Below, in pieces: positions 26,322-34,520 of a stretch of 64,000 nt of DNA. This stretch comes from Hyphomicrobium_A sp963776675. GTDB lineage: Bacteria; Pseudomonadota; Alphaproteobacteria; Rhizobiales; Hyphomicrobiaceae. The translations under genes were made by a program, and so were the position numbers. Position 1 is the first letter of the stretch; each line of letters starts with the position of its first letter. Under the pieces are notes generated by a model that made no database searches, was not told where the DNA came from, and saw only the letters and a program-made list of their open reading frames with translations. The DNA lies in NCBI GenBank assembly GCA_963776675.1, contig CAVZNR010000065.1:103983-167982 (forward strand), given 5' to 3'.

Positions 26322-27206
26322 ATGACTGCCTACACTATCGACGGGAAAGCCATCGCCGCCAAGGTTCGCGCCGACGTCGCGGCCGACGTGGCCCGCATCA
26401 AGAGTGAGCATGGCTTCCAGCCGGGTCTGGCGGTTGTGCTTGTGGGCGAGGATCCGGCCAGCAAGGTCTACGTGCGCAACAAGGCGCAGCAGACCGTCGA
26501 GGTCGGCATGCAGTCGTTCGAGCACAAGCTGTCCGAGGATACGACCGAGCAGGCGCTGCTCGATATCGTGGCCAAACTGAACGCCGATCCGAACGTGCAC
26601 GGCATCCTTGTGCAGATGCCGCTGCCCAAGCACATCGACAGCGTCAAGGTGCTGGAGTCGGTCGATCCGGCCAAGGACGTCGACGGCTTCCACCCGATGA
26701 ACGTCGGCAAGTTGTCGATCGGCGAGCGCGCGCTGGCGCCTTGCACGCCCGTCGGCTCCATCATTCTTGCCAAGTCGGTGAAGCACGACCTTTCGGGCCT
26801 CGACGCCGTGGTGATCGGGCGCTCAAATATCGTCGGAAAGCCCATGGCGCAGCTCCTGCTGCGTGAGAACTGCACGGTGACGATTGCGCACTCGCGCACC
26901 AAGGATCTGCCGGGCGTGGTACGGCGCGCAGACCTCGTGATCGCCGCGATCGGCAAGCCCGAGTTCGTGAAGGGCGACTGGATCAAGCCGGGCGCCATCG
27001 TCATCGACGTCGGCATCAACCGCATCCTCAAGCCCGACGGCAAGGGCAAGCTCGTGGGGGACGTGGCGTTCGCCGAAGCTGCGGCCGTCGCGAGCGCGAT
27101 CACGCCGGTTCCCGGCGGCGTCGGCCCTATGACCATCGCCTGCCTCTTGAAGAATACGGTCGAGGCGGCGCTGATGCAGAAGGGCTTGCCGGCTAAGGCT
27201 GCTTGA
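26322..27206 (+). CDS. folD: Methylene-THF dehydrogenase/cyclohydrolase
   Basis: 294 residues. The N-terminal catalytic domain carries YVRNKAQ with the active Lys and QMPLPKHID; the Rossmann domain carries VVIGRSNIVGKPMAQLL and the C-terminal PVPGGVGPMTIACLL. FolD oxidises 5,10-methylene-THF with NADP+ and hydrolyses the methenyl product to 10-formyl-THF for purine, fMet and C1 metabolism. The ATG at 26322 begins the conserved MTAYTIDGKAIAA; GGGAGG at 26306-26311 is the ribosome binding site. It follows the DUF167 gene by 30 bases. Confidence 0.95.
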   Translation: MTAYTIDGKAIAAKVRADVAADVARIKSEHGFQPGLAVVLVGEDPASKVYVRNKAQQTVEVGMQSFEHKLSEDTTEQALLDIVAKLNADPNVHGILVQMPLPKHIDSVKVLESVDPAKDVDGFHPMNVGKLSIGERALAPCTPVGSIILAKSVKHDLSGLDAVVIGRSNIVGKPMAQLLLRENCTVTIAHSRTKDLPGVVRRADLVIAAIGKPEFVKGDWIKPGAIVIDVGINRILKPDGKGKLVGDVAFAEAAAVASAITPVPGGVGPMTIACLLKNTVEAALMQKGLPAKAA

Positions 27207-27239
27207 CGAGCGAAAGAGGCAGCAGGCAGTAGGAAAAAC

Positions 27240-28769
27240 CTACGCCGCGCGTTCCTGCCGCAACGTCTCGCCGCGATAGCCGAGTGCCTCTGCGACATGC
27301 ATGCGCCCGACCTGCTCGACGCCGTCGAGGTCGGCGAGTGTGCGCGCCACGCGCAGCGTGCGATGGAACCCGCGTGCCGACAGATGCAACGTTTCGGCAG
27401 CCTGCCGCAGCAGTGCGGCCCCCTCCGTGTCTGGCGTGGCGATTTCCTCCAGCACGCGGCCGCTGCACTCTGCGTTAGTGCGCACGCCGCGAAGGCCGCG
27501 GGCGGCAAAACGCGCGCGCTGGCGCTCGCGTGCCTGGGCGACGCGTCGGCCCACGTCCGCGCTGGTTTCGGATGGAGCCGGCAGCACGAGATCGGCTGCG
27601 CTCAATCCCGGTACCTCGATCTGCAAGTCGATCCGGTCGAGCAGTGGTCCTGACAGCCGCGCTTGATAGTCAGCGGCACAACGGGGACCACGCTTACAGG
27701 AGGTTCCGGGTGCGCCGCCTCCGCACTTGCATGGGTTCATGGCGGCGACGAGTTGAATGCGCGATGGATACGCGATGCGGTGGTTGGCGCGCGCAATCGT
27801 TGTCTCGCCCGTCTCCAGTGGCTGGCGCAGCGCGTCGAGCACGCCAGGCTGAAACTCGGGCAACTCATCCAGGAACAGCACGCCGAGGTGGGCGAGGCTC
27901 ACCTCGCCGGGGCGCGGGCGCGTCCCGCCTCCGACGAGCGCCGCCATGCTCGCAGAGTGGTGGGGCGCGCGGAACGGGCGCAGCGTCGCCAGCTTGCCGC
28001 CCATGAGGTTTCCGGCAAGGCTGTGCACCATGGACACTTCGAGCATCTCTTCCGGGAGAAGCGGCGGCAGGATCGACGGGAGCCTGGCGGCGAGCATCGA
28101 TTTGCCGGCGCCAGGCGGTCCGATCATCAGCAGATTGTGGCCGCCGGCCGCCGCCACCTCCAGCACGCGCTTGGCGCTCTCCTGTCCCTTGACGTCGGCG
28201 AGGTCGGGGAGCGCGGTAGCCTCCCGCGCGAGGCGCGGCTCCGGCCGGCGGAGTGTCTGCAATCCCTTGAAGTGATTGACCAGTGAAAGGAGATGTGGCG
28301 CCGCCAGGATGTCGACGTCCTCGCCCGCCCACGCGGCCTCCGCGCCGCAGTCTGCCGGGCAGATGAGCCCCTTGCCCATCGTATTGGCGCCGATGGCAGC
28401 AGGCAGCGCGCCCGGCACCGCGCGGATCGAGCCGTCGAGAGCCAATTCGCCGATCGCCGCGTAGCCGGTGACCGCGTCGGGCGCAATTGCCTCCATGGCG
28501 ACCATCATGGCGAGCAGGATCGGAAGGTCGAACTGGCTGCCCTCCTTGGGCAGGTCGGCCGGGGCCAGGTTCACAGTGACATGCTTGTAGGGCATTCCCA
28601 GACCGACGGCATGCAACGCGTTGCGCACGCGCTCGGAGCTTTCGGCAACGGCTTTGTCTGGGAGCCCGACGATCGCGAGCGCGGTCCGTCCCGGCGTGAT
28701 GCGCACTTGCACTTCGACGGGGCGCGCCTCGATTCCGACGAATGCCAGGGTGGAAATCTGACCGTACAT
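27240..28769 (-). CDS. ComM/YifB-type Mg-chelatase-like AAA+ ATPase
   Basis: 509 residues, starting at MYGQISTLAFVGIEARPVE, the standard start of the family. An N-terminal Lon-protease-like domain without the protease role (about 20-140) precedes the AAA+ core with Walker A GPPGAGKS, Walker B LFLDELPEF and a C-terminal helical domain. In naturally competent bacteria ComM is a branch-migration helicase for transformation; here the role may be DNA repair or recombination. It converges with folD. A longer reading to 28874 adds unconserved sequence. Confidence 0.9.
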   Translation of the reverse strand: MYGQISTLAFVGIEARPVEVQVRITPGRTALAIVGLPDKAVAESSERVRNALHAVGLGMPYKHVTVNLAPADLPKEGSQFDLPILLAMMVAMEAIAPDAVTGYAAIGELALDGSIRAVPGALPAAIGANTMGKGLICPADCGAEAAWAGEDVDILAAPHLLSLVNHFKGLQTLRRPEPRLAREATALPDLADVKGQESAKRVLEVAAAGGHNLLMIGPPGAGKSMLAARLPSILPPLLPEEMLEVSMVHSLAGNLMGGKLATLRPFRAPHHSASMAALVGGGTRPRPGEVSLAHLGVLFLDELPEFQPGVLDALRQPLETGETTIARANHRIAYPSRIQLVAAMNPCKCGGGAPGTSCKRGPRCAADYQARLSGPLLDRIDLQIEVPGLSAADLVLPAPSETSADVGRRVAQARERQRARFAARGLRGVRTNAECSGRVLEEIATPDTEGAALLRQAAETLHLSARGFHRTLRVARTLADLDGVEQVGRMHVAEALGYRGETLRQERAA

Positions 28770-29361
28770 GCCGCCCCCTGCAGATGCTGTTGCAAGCTTA
28801 GTCGGGAACGGTGCTGCCAGCAAGAACATTAGGGGAACGCACGATCCAGGCGCACGTGGTCGCGTTCCGTGCAAGGATCATCCGTCGAGGCCTTTGTCAC
28901 AATTTGGAGCTAAGCCAGTGATTACTCTGGTCTAAATTCCGCCAAAACCATTGAGTACGTCCTACAACAGTGCGCAAGGCTCGGGTCTACCCAACCCAGC
29001 TCCCCAAATCGCGTGCTAGGGGCTGGTCCCGATCTACCGATCGGGATCAGCTCAACTGGGGATCCCACCCCACGGCAAGATCCACGCCCCGTCGATTTCG
29101 AAGGTCGGGACAGCCACGCCTGTGGTCTGCGAAGGGGCAAATGGGACGCTGATCCGGGGGGAGTAGGTCAAAAATAAGGACCAGCGCCCCGCCACGGCCC
29201 CGGGGGTCAGGGGCTCCTCCGTGAGGGACGGAAGGGTGGCTCCAAGATGATAAGGCTGTAGGACCCTGGTAGCTAGGCTCGCGCGGCTGTTTCGCATAAA
29301 TAATCAGCATACGATTAATTGCCGCTCGGAGATCCAGTAAAAAATTTTAATTATCAGGAGC
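28770..29361. other. Long intergenic region, no supported gene
   Basis: About 590 bases between two minus-strand genes. Several short open frames exist on both strands, but none has a ribosome binding site and recognisable product. GATCTACCGATCGGGATC-type short inverted repeats occur near 29030-29050. An AT-rich patch at 29295-29350 lies downstream of the phosphatase gene. No tRNA or other RNA gene was recognised. Confidence 0.4.
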
Positions 29362-30165
29362 TTAGGCGCCATTTCCGTCCGCGAGCGGTCGCACCGCGAT
29401 CACGGTGGCATTGTCCTGATAGGGGTCGCGCACCGCCTCGACCGCCCGGATCAGTGCACTGGCCACGGCTTCCGAGCCATCCTTGGCATAGGCCGTGACG
29501 ATGCGCTCGATCTCCGTGGTCTCGAGCGTCTGCAGTCCGTCGCTTGCCAGGATAACGTAGTCGCCAGGCTCCAACACCAGCGGACGGCGCGAAACGTCGA
29601 CGAGGTCGAGGTCCTCGCCCGTCACTGCCGATCGCAGCATGTGGCGGCGCGGGTCCGCTTTCGCCTCCTCCGGCGTCATCCGCCCTATGGCGGCAAGCCG
29701 ATCGAGCTCGGGCGCTAGGGAATGGTCCTCGTTCAGATGCGCAATCTCTCCGCGCCGGTAGAGCAGGAGCGGGCTGTCGCCCACGCTCACCCACTCGACG
29801 CCGTCGTCCGCGAACACGACGGCGATCAGCGTCGTGCCCATGCCTGAGAGAATGGGGTTGGCCATGACCTTGGACGCGATCGCGTCGTTCGCTGACCGTA
29901 GTGCCTCGAGCAGACGCTCGTGGCGCGCGCCGTTGCGGCCCGCATAGGCGGCGATGAAGCTGTCGCACACCATACGACTTGCGAGCGCACCGCCGGTGTG
30001 CCCGCCCATGCCGTCGGCGAGCACGGCGACGAGCCGCGTGGCATTTGCCGTCGGCACGCCCGCGCGTTCCGCGGCATCCCTCTCAGGCGGCCAGAAGCCG
30101 CTCGCATCTTCTTGGTAGTCCCGCGCGCCCTTGGTCGCGCGCGCGGCGTGGTCGAATGCGTGCAT
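29362..30165 (-). CDS. PP2C-family protein Ser/Thr phosphatase
   Basis: 267 residues from MHAFDHAARATKGARDYQED. PP2C motifs in order are ARDYQED, VLADGMGGHTGG, GMGTTLIAVVF, VGDSPLLLY, LASDGLQTLE and DNATVIAV, with the metal-binding aspartates in place. It should remove phosphate from the targets of the divergently encoded kinase. The ATG shares its first base with the last base of the upstream FHA stop, so the genes are coupled. The layout recalls the PppA/Fha/PpkA control set of type VI secretion, though no secretion genes are visible. Confidence 0.9.
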   Translation of the reverse strand: MHAFDHAARATKGARDYQEDASGFWPPERDAAERAGVPTANATRLVAVLADGMGGHTGGALASRMVCDSFIAAYAGRNGARHERLLEALRSANDAIASKVMANPILSGMGTTLIAVVFADDGVEWVSVGDSPLLLYRRGEIAHLNEDHSLAPELDRLAAIGRMTPEEAKADPRRHMLRSAVTGEDLDLVDVSRRPLVLEPGDYVILASDGLQTLETTEIERIVTAYAKDGSEAVASALIRAVEAVRDPYQDNATVIAVRPLADGNGA

Positions 30166-30962
30166 CAGTCTTTGGCATCGGTCAGCTCGGTCCAATCGAA
30201 CTCTGCGCCGCAGAAGGGCACAAACACGAGCTGGGTGCGGCCCATCGTGATCACGTCCATCTGGCTGAGCTCGACCGCTCCGGTGGGTCTCTTGTCGTTC
30301 ACGGAAACAACGTTGGTCTTCGAAAGGTTCGGCACGAACAAAAACGAGCGCGCCGACAAATCATAGCGGATATAGGCCTGCTCCTCAGAGGAAATCAACT
30401 CATCGCCGAAATTGAGGGGCACGCGCTGGTTGGCGCCGCGGCCGACCGTGTTGTTGCCCTCGAAGATCGGGCGGTAGCTACCGATGCCGGGGCCGCCCAC
30501 CACGACGAGCCAGCCCACCACCGGGTCCTGCTCGAAGGCGCCGCGCTTCACTTGCACCTTGCCGCGCACCAGCTGCGTGCGCGGTGCATCGTCGCCCGCC
30601 GGCTCCTGTTTGCCGCCACGCACCACCCGCGTGGTCGGGGGCGCTTGAAACTCCAGATGCTTTTCCTGCGGGGCGAGCGAGGTCTGGGCTTTGACTTCGC
30701 GCGCAGCGTCGGCGGCACTCAGGCCTGCAGAAGCCGCCGGATCCTTGCCGGCAGGCTCGACGGCTACGGTTTTCTGCGTCGCCTCCGGCGCCTTGGCAGC
30801 CTGAGGCGGTCGCGCTTCGGCGGCGGCTGGTGTCTTTGGATTGCGTCCCGTCTCGTCGCGGCTCGCGGCTACGAGCGCGTCCTTCAGCGAGCCGAGAAAC
30901 CGGCCGCCCTTGGCGCCTTGTGGGGTTTTGTCCTGCGTCGTGCTTGCGGCCTCATCTGCCAT
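30165..30962 (-). CDS. FHA domain protein, divergent binding loop
   Basis: 265 residues from MADEAASTTQ, with GGGAG seven bases before the ATG. Residues 1-125 are low-complexity, rich in Ala, Pro, Lys and Thr. An FHA fold covers about 145-250 (IFEGNNTVGRGANQRVPLNF). The usual SRxHA phosphothreonine-binding loop reads ISSEEQAYI, lacking the Arg and His, so pThr binding may be lost or altered. It is the middle gene of the FHA-FHA-phosphatase set, 69 bases after the upstream FHA gene. Confidence 0.82.
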   Translation of the reverse strand: MADEAASTTQDKTPQGAKGGRFLGSLKDALVAASRDETGRNPKTPAAAEARPPQAAKAPEATQKTVAVEPAGKDPAASAGLSAADAAREVKAQTSLAPQEKHLEFQAPPTTRVVRGGKQEPAGDDAPRTQLVRGKVQVKRGAFEQDPVVGWLVVVGGPGIGSYRPIFEGNNTVGRGANQRVPLNFGDELISSEEQAYIRYDLSARSFLFVPNLSKTNVVSVNDKRPTGAVELSQMDVITMGRTQLVFVPFCGAEFDWTELTDAKD

Positions 30963-31031
30963 CGCAAATCTCCCAAAGATCATCGACCGAATTCGTTTCA
31001 TTCGACCCGCCCGCACCGAATCCGTTTGGGG

Positions 31032-31730
31032 CTAGACCGGTTGCGCATCGAAGCGCAGCTTGACCTCGCCGACGCGGATCGCATCGCCCTGCTTGAGCCG
31101 GGCCTCTGCTACCTGCGTGCCGTTCACCACCACGCCATTGCCCTCTTCGCCCGACAGATCAGTAATCAGCACCTCTCCATCCGTCGTGCGTCGAATGACA
31201 GCGTGATAGCGGTGCACCGTGTTGGCAGCGAGGCAAATATCGTTGTCCTCCTCGCGGCCGATACGAATGAGCGTGCGCCCGATCACATAGCGCATGCCCG
31301 GCTGACTTTCGACCTCCACCCAAGCTTCCGTGGGCCAGGCGGAGACCTCGGTGCGCGCCGTCGTCAGGCGCGGGCGCGGGTTGTCGCGCGAGGATCGCCG
31401 CCCGATGAGCTGGGTCGTCTCCGGCGGGTGGCGCCGACGCGAAGCGAGCCGTCCGGCAAGCGCCAGCGGCGGCACCGCGAGCAGGACCGAGAGGCCCAGC
31501 ATCAGGGCCGGTGCCCGCTGGTAGCCTTCGCCCACCCAATAGCGGATCTGTGTCCATGCCTGTCCGCCGACGTCGGCAGCCGCTGCCAGCAGATCGGTCG
31601 TGAGGCCCGGATCCTTGGCAGGTGCTTCCGCGCCCGCTATGTCGACGCCTGCGGCCGCGGCGCAGACCTGCATCGCCGCGGTGGCGGCGCCCAAGGCCAG
31701 CAGCGGCGACCACGGCGGTTTCATGGTCAT
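31032..31730 (-). CDS. Membrane-anchored FHA domain protein
   Basis: 232 residues. An N-terminal hydrophobic stretch (about 8-28, signal-like) and a transmembrane helix at about 74-95 (ALMLGLSVLLAVPPLALAG) precede a canonical cytoplasmic FHA domain at about 145-230: IGREEDN, VHRYHAVI and NGVVVNG carry the residues that bind phosphothreonine. It can recruit phosphorylated kinase or substrate to the membrane. It is the first gene of the minus-strand set and divergent from the kinase. Confidence 0.82.
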   Translation of the reverse strand: MTMKPPWSPLLALGAATAAMQVCAAAAGVDIAGAEAPAKDPGLTTDLLAAAADVGGQAWTQIRYWVGEGYQRAPALMLGLSVLLAVPPLALAGRLASRRRHPPETTQLIGRRSSRDNPRPRLTTARTEVSAWPTEAWVEVESQPGMRYVIGRTLIRIGREEDNDICLAANTVHRYHAVIRRTTDGEVLITDLSGEEGNGVVVNGTQVAEARLKQGDAIRVGEVKLRFDAQPV

Positions 31731-31817
31731 CTCTTTGCAGCAAATCAGGTGACAACCTCAAGCCGCATGACGGCAGGAACATGGCCGCGAGGCGACCCGG
31801 CGGGGGATTTGTTCGCA

Positions 31818-31834
31818 GCGAGCGCATCGCTCGC
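31818..31834 (+). promoter_or_regulatory. Inverted repeat in divergent promoter
   Basis: GCGAGCG and CGCTCGC flank CAT, a perfect 7-bp stem, between the divergent FHA and kinase genes and nine bases before a longer palindrome. Candidate operator or leader hairpin. Confidence 0.35.
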
Positions 31835-31842
31835 GGGAGCGC

Positions 31843-31865
31843 CACATTTGTGAGCCACAAATGTG
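31843..31865 (+). promoter_or_regulatory. Perfect 10-bp inverted repeat, candidate operator
   Basis: CACATTTGTG and CACAAATGTG are separated by AGC. The palindrome lies 80 bases before the kinase start and 113 before the FHA start, in an otherwise GC-rich region, which suits a dimeric regulator controlling both transcripts. Confidence 0.45.
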
Positions 31866-31944
31866 TCCGGAGGCGAAACGTCATCGGCGCACGGTCGCGG
31901 GGTCTTGTGATGCGGTATCTGCGGTGCGGGCGTCACGGGGAGCC

Positions 31945-34353
31945 ATGACGAATCTCATCGCGCTGCCAAATGGCACAGAGCTGGTCGGCGACTACCGCAT
32001 CGAGCGCGTGCTGGGAGCCGGCGGCTTCGGCGTGACCTATCTCGCCGACGAGATCGCCCTCGCGCGCCTCGTGACCATCAAGGAATACTTTCCCTCCGAC
32101 ATCGCCGCGCGCACCCAGGGCATCGGGGCGGCGCCGCGCTCGCAGGACTGCGCCGGCGACTACCGCTGGGGGCTCGATCGGTTCATCGAGGAGGCGCAGA
32201 CCCTCGCCAGGTTCAACCACACCAATATCGTGCGGGTTTATCGCTACTTCCGCGCCAATAATACCGGCTACATGGTCCTTCACTTCGAAGAGGGCCAGAG
32301 CCTCAAGGCGTGGCTCAAGGGGCTGGGGCGTGCGCCCCGCCAGAAGGAGCTCGACGTCATCATCGCGCCGCTTCTCGACGCGCTGGAGCTTATCCACAAG
32401 TCTGACTTTTTGCATCGCGACATCGCGCCCGACAACATCATCATCAGGAAGACCGGCGATCCGGTCCTGATCGACTTCGGCTCCGCGCGCGGCGAGATCG
32501 CCTCGCACACCAAGACCGTCTCTGCCCTCGTCAAGCCGGGCTACAGCCCCTACGAGCAGTACGCCGAGACGAGCCGGCGCCAGGGCCCATGGACCGACAT
32601 CTATGCGCTGGGCGCCACGCTCTACCACGCGGTTACCGGCAAGCGCCCGCCGGATGCGCCCTCGCGCATGGTCAACGACGAGCTCGTATCGGCGCGTGAG
32701 GCCGCTCTTGGCTCCTACCGCGCCGGTTTCCTCAAGGCCATCGACCGCGCGCTCACGCTCACCATCGAGAGCCGGCCGCAGGCGATCGCCGCCTGGCGCG
32801 GCGACTTGCTTGCTCCCGATCCGCCGCGCAACGGCTGGCTGACGCGCGCGCTCGAAAAGAAGAAGGACGAGGCCAACGAGCTGGTGGCCGCCGGCGCCGA
32901 GCCGCAGGCCGCCGCCGTCACCGTGCTGCCGCCGCCCGACGTGCCAGGCCCTAAGGGCCTCATGCTCGATCTGCTCGACGGCATGCGCAAGAAAACGGAG
33001 CCCGTCGCTGCGCCTGCCGCCGCGCAGCCGCCAGCCGCTCCCACCGCCAAGGTCGAGACGCCGCCAGCGCCGGAGCCACAGAAAAAGAAGTCCGCGCCCA
33101 AGAAAAAGCCTGCGCGCGTTTCCGAGCCGCGCATCTCATTGAGCCCGTTGCCGAAGGGCTTCCTGGTGCCGGCTTCTCCCAAGGCTTCAACGCCCAAGGC
33201 TGCCAAGAACGCTGGCGCCAAGAATCAGGTCCCCAAGGGGCGTGCGCTCGTGCCCGTGCGCAATGCCAAGCCGCCGCGGCCGCGCCCTGTGCGCGGCAGC
33301 CGCCGCAAATGGGTATCGCTCACCTTGAAGCTTCTCATCGGCGTCGGCGTTGCGAGCGCTGCCGTTGCCATGCAGGACCGCTTCCCGAGCTACGAGAGCC
33401 GCGGCGCCTCGGTGCCCTCGAGCCAGACCACGCAAGAGCCGCACAGCAACATCGTCACGCCGCTTGCCGAGATCGACGCCCACCGTGGCGCCGTCAGTGC
33501 GCTTCTCTATACCGACGATGGGCGCTGGATCGTTACGACCGGCAGCGACGGCATGCTCAAGGTCTGGGATGCCGGCTATCGCTCTCTCGTGCGCACCCTC
33601 GAGCTCGATGATGGGCCGGCCACCGCGCTGGCACTCCTCGGCACCCGTGCGCTCACCGGTCATGCGAACGGCAAAGTGGTGCTGTGGGATCTCCAAACCG
33701 CACAGAAAATTGCAACGCTCCAGCGCAACGATGCGAGCATCGGCGCGGTTGCGTTTGCCGGCGCTCCGACGCGCGTTGCCGCCGCGAGCCACGACGGCAT
33801 GGTGGCGCTTTGGGATGTCGAGCAGCCCTCTGCGCCGCTGCACGTGCTGGAAGGGCACGACGGCTCCGTGGAATCGCTCGCCTATGCGCCGGAGCGATCG
33901 CTGCTCGCCTCGGGCAGCGCCGACAAGACCGTGCGCCTCTGGGATCTGCCGACGCTCTCGCTCAAGCGTCGTTATCGCGGCTCCCGCGACACGGTCACGG
34001 CGTTGTCGTTCTCGCGCAATGGACGCATGTTCGCCGGCGGCGCGCTCGACGGACGCGTACAGGTGTGGTCGGCCCTTTCCTCGCGACGGCTGCGTACGCT
34101 CACCGGACACAAGGGCCGCGTCACCGACGTGGCTTTCGCGCCCGACGCCGACGTGTTGGCCTCCGCCGGCGAGGATGGAACTGTGCGGCTGTGGGACCTG
34201 AAACGGGGCAGCGCAATTCGCGCGCTTACCGGCCACACGGGCGGCGCGACCGCCGTCGCATTCTCGCCCGACGGACGTCGGCTCGCGTCAGCCGGCGAGA
34301 ATGGCGTCGTGCGCCTGTGGGGCATGCCGCTCGCGCGACTCGCCAAGGACTGA
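31945..34353 (+). CDS. Membrane Ser/Thr protein kinase with WD40 propeller
   Basis: 802 residues starting MTNLIALPNGTELVGDYRIE. The kinase domain (about 15-290) has the glycine loop GAGGFGVTY, Lys46 in TIKEYFP, HRD at 157-159 (HRDIAPDN) and DFG at 177-179. A linker rich in Ala, Pro and Lys (about 300-450) leads to one transmembrane helix at about 455-478. Seven WD40 repeats from about 515 to 800, each ending near LWD or VWD, should form a complete periplasmic beta-propeller as sensor. The divergent FHA and PP2C genes complete a phosphorylation circuit. The start at 31945 follows GGGGAG. Confidence 0.92.
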   Translation: MTNLIALPNGTELVGDYRIERVLGAGGFGVTYLADEIALARLVTIKEYFPSDIAARTQGIGAAPRSQDCAGDYRWGLDRFIEEAQTLARFNHTNIVRVYRYFRANNTGYMVLHFEEGQSLKAWLKGLGRAPRQKELDVIIAPLLDALELIHKSDFLHRDIAPDNIIIRKTGDPVLIDFGSARGEIASHTKTVSALVKPGYSPYEQYAETSRRQGPWTDIYALGATLYHAVTGKRPPDAPSRMVNDELVSAREAALGSYRAGFLKAIDRALTLTIESRPQAIAAWRGDLLAPDPPRNGWLTRALEKKKDEANELVAAGAEPQAAAVTVLPPPDVPGPKGLMLDLLDGMRKKTEPVAAPAAAQPPAAPTAKVETPPAPEPQKKKSAPKKKPARVSEPRISLSPLPKGFLVPASPKASTPKAAKNAGAKNQVPKGRALVPVRNAKPPRPRPVRGSRRKWVSLTLKLLIGVGVASAAVAMQDRFPSYESRGASVPSSQTTQEPHSNIVTPLAEIDAHRGAVSALLYTDDGRWIVTTGSDGMLKVWDAGYRSLVRTLELDDGPATALALLGTRALTGHANGKVVLWDLQTAQKIATLQRNDASIGAVAFAGAPTRVAAASHDGMVALWDVEQPSAPLHVLEGHDGSVESLAYAPERSLLASGSADKTVRLWDLPTLSLKRRYRGSRDTVTALSFSRNGRMFAGGALDGRVQVWSALSSRRLRTLTGHKGRVTDVAFAPDADVLASAGEDGTVRLWDLKRGSAIRALTGHTGGATAVAFSPDGRRLASAGENGVVRLWGMPLARLAKD

Positions 34354-34520
34354 GGCACCATTGAGCGCGCTTGTCTGACGCGGGTCAGAATATGCCGCAT
34401 GGCACGGCCATGATTTCCAGTGAATGAACGGCTTGCGAGCGGCCCAATTGCTCGACGGGGCCGGCGAACGGGGCCAGAATACCCCGCCGCAGAATCAAAA
34501 ACGCGATGGCGGGGGACCCA

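Noticed and set aside
28922..29310. Short minus-strand frames, one with GVAVPTFEIDGAWILPWG, like a DsbA/thioredoxin-family end
   Set aside because: Only this short piece fits; no active-site motif, start or ribosome binding site is present. It may be a remnant but cannot be supported.
29362..34353. Type VI secretion locus
   Set aside because: The kinase, FHA and phosphatase genes resemble its control set, but no tss, hcp or vgrG gene is in the window.
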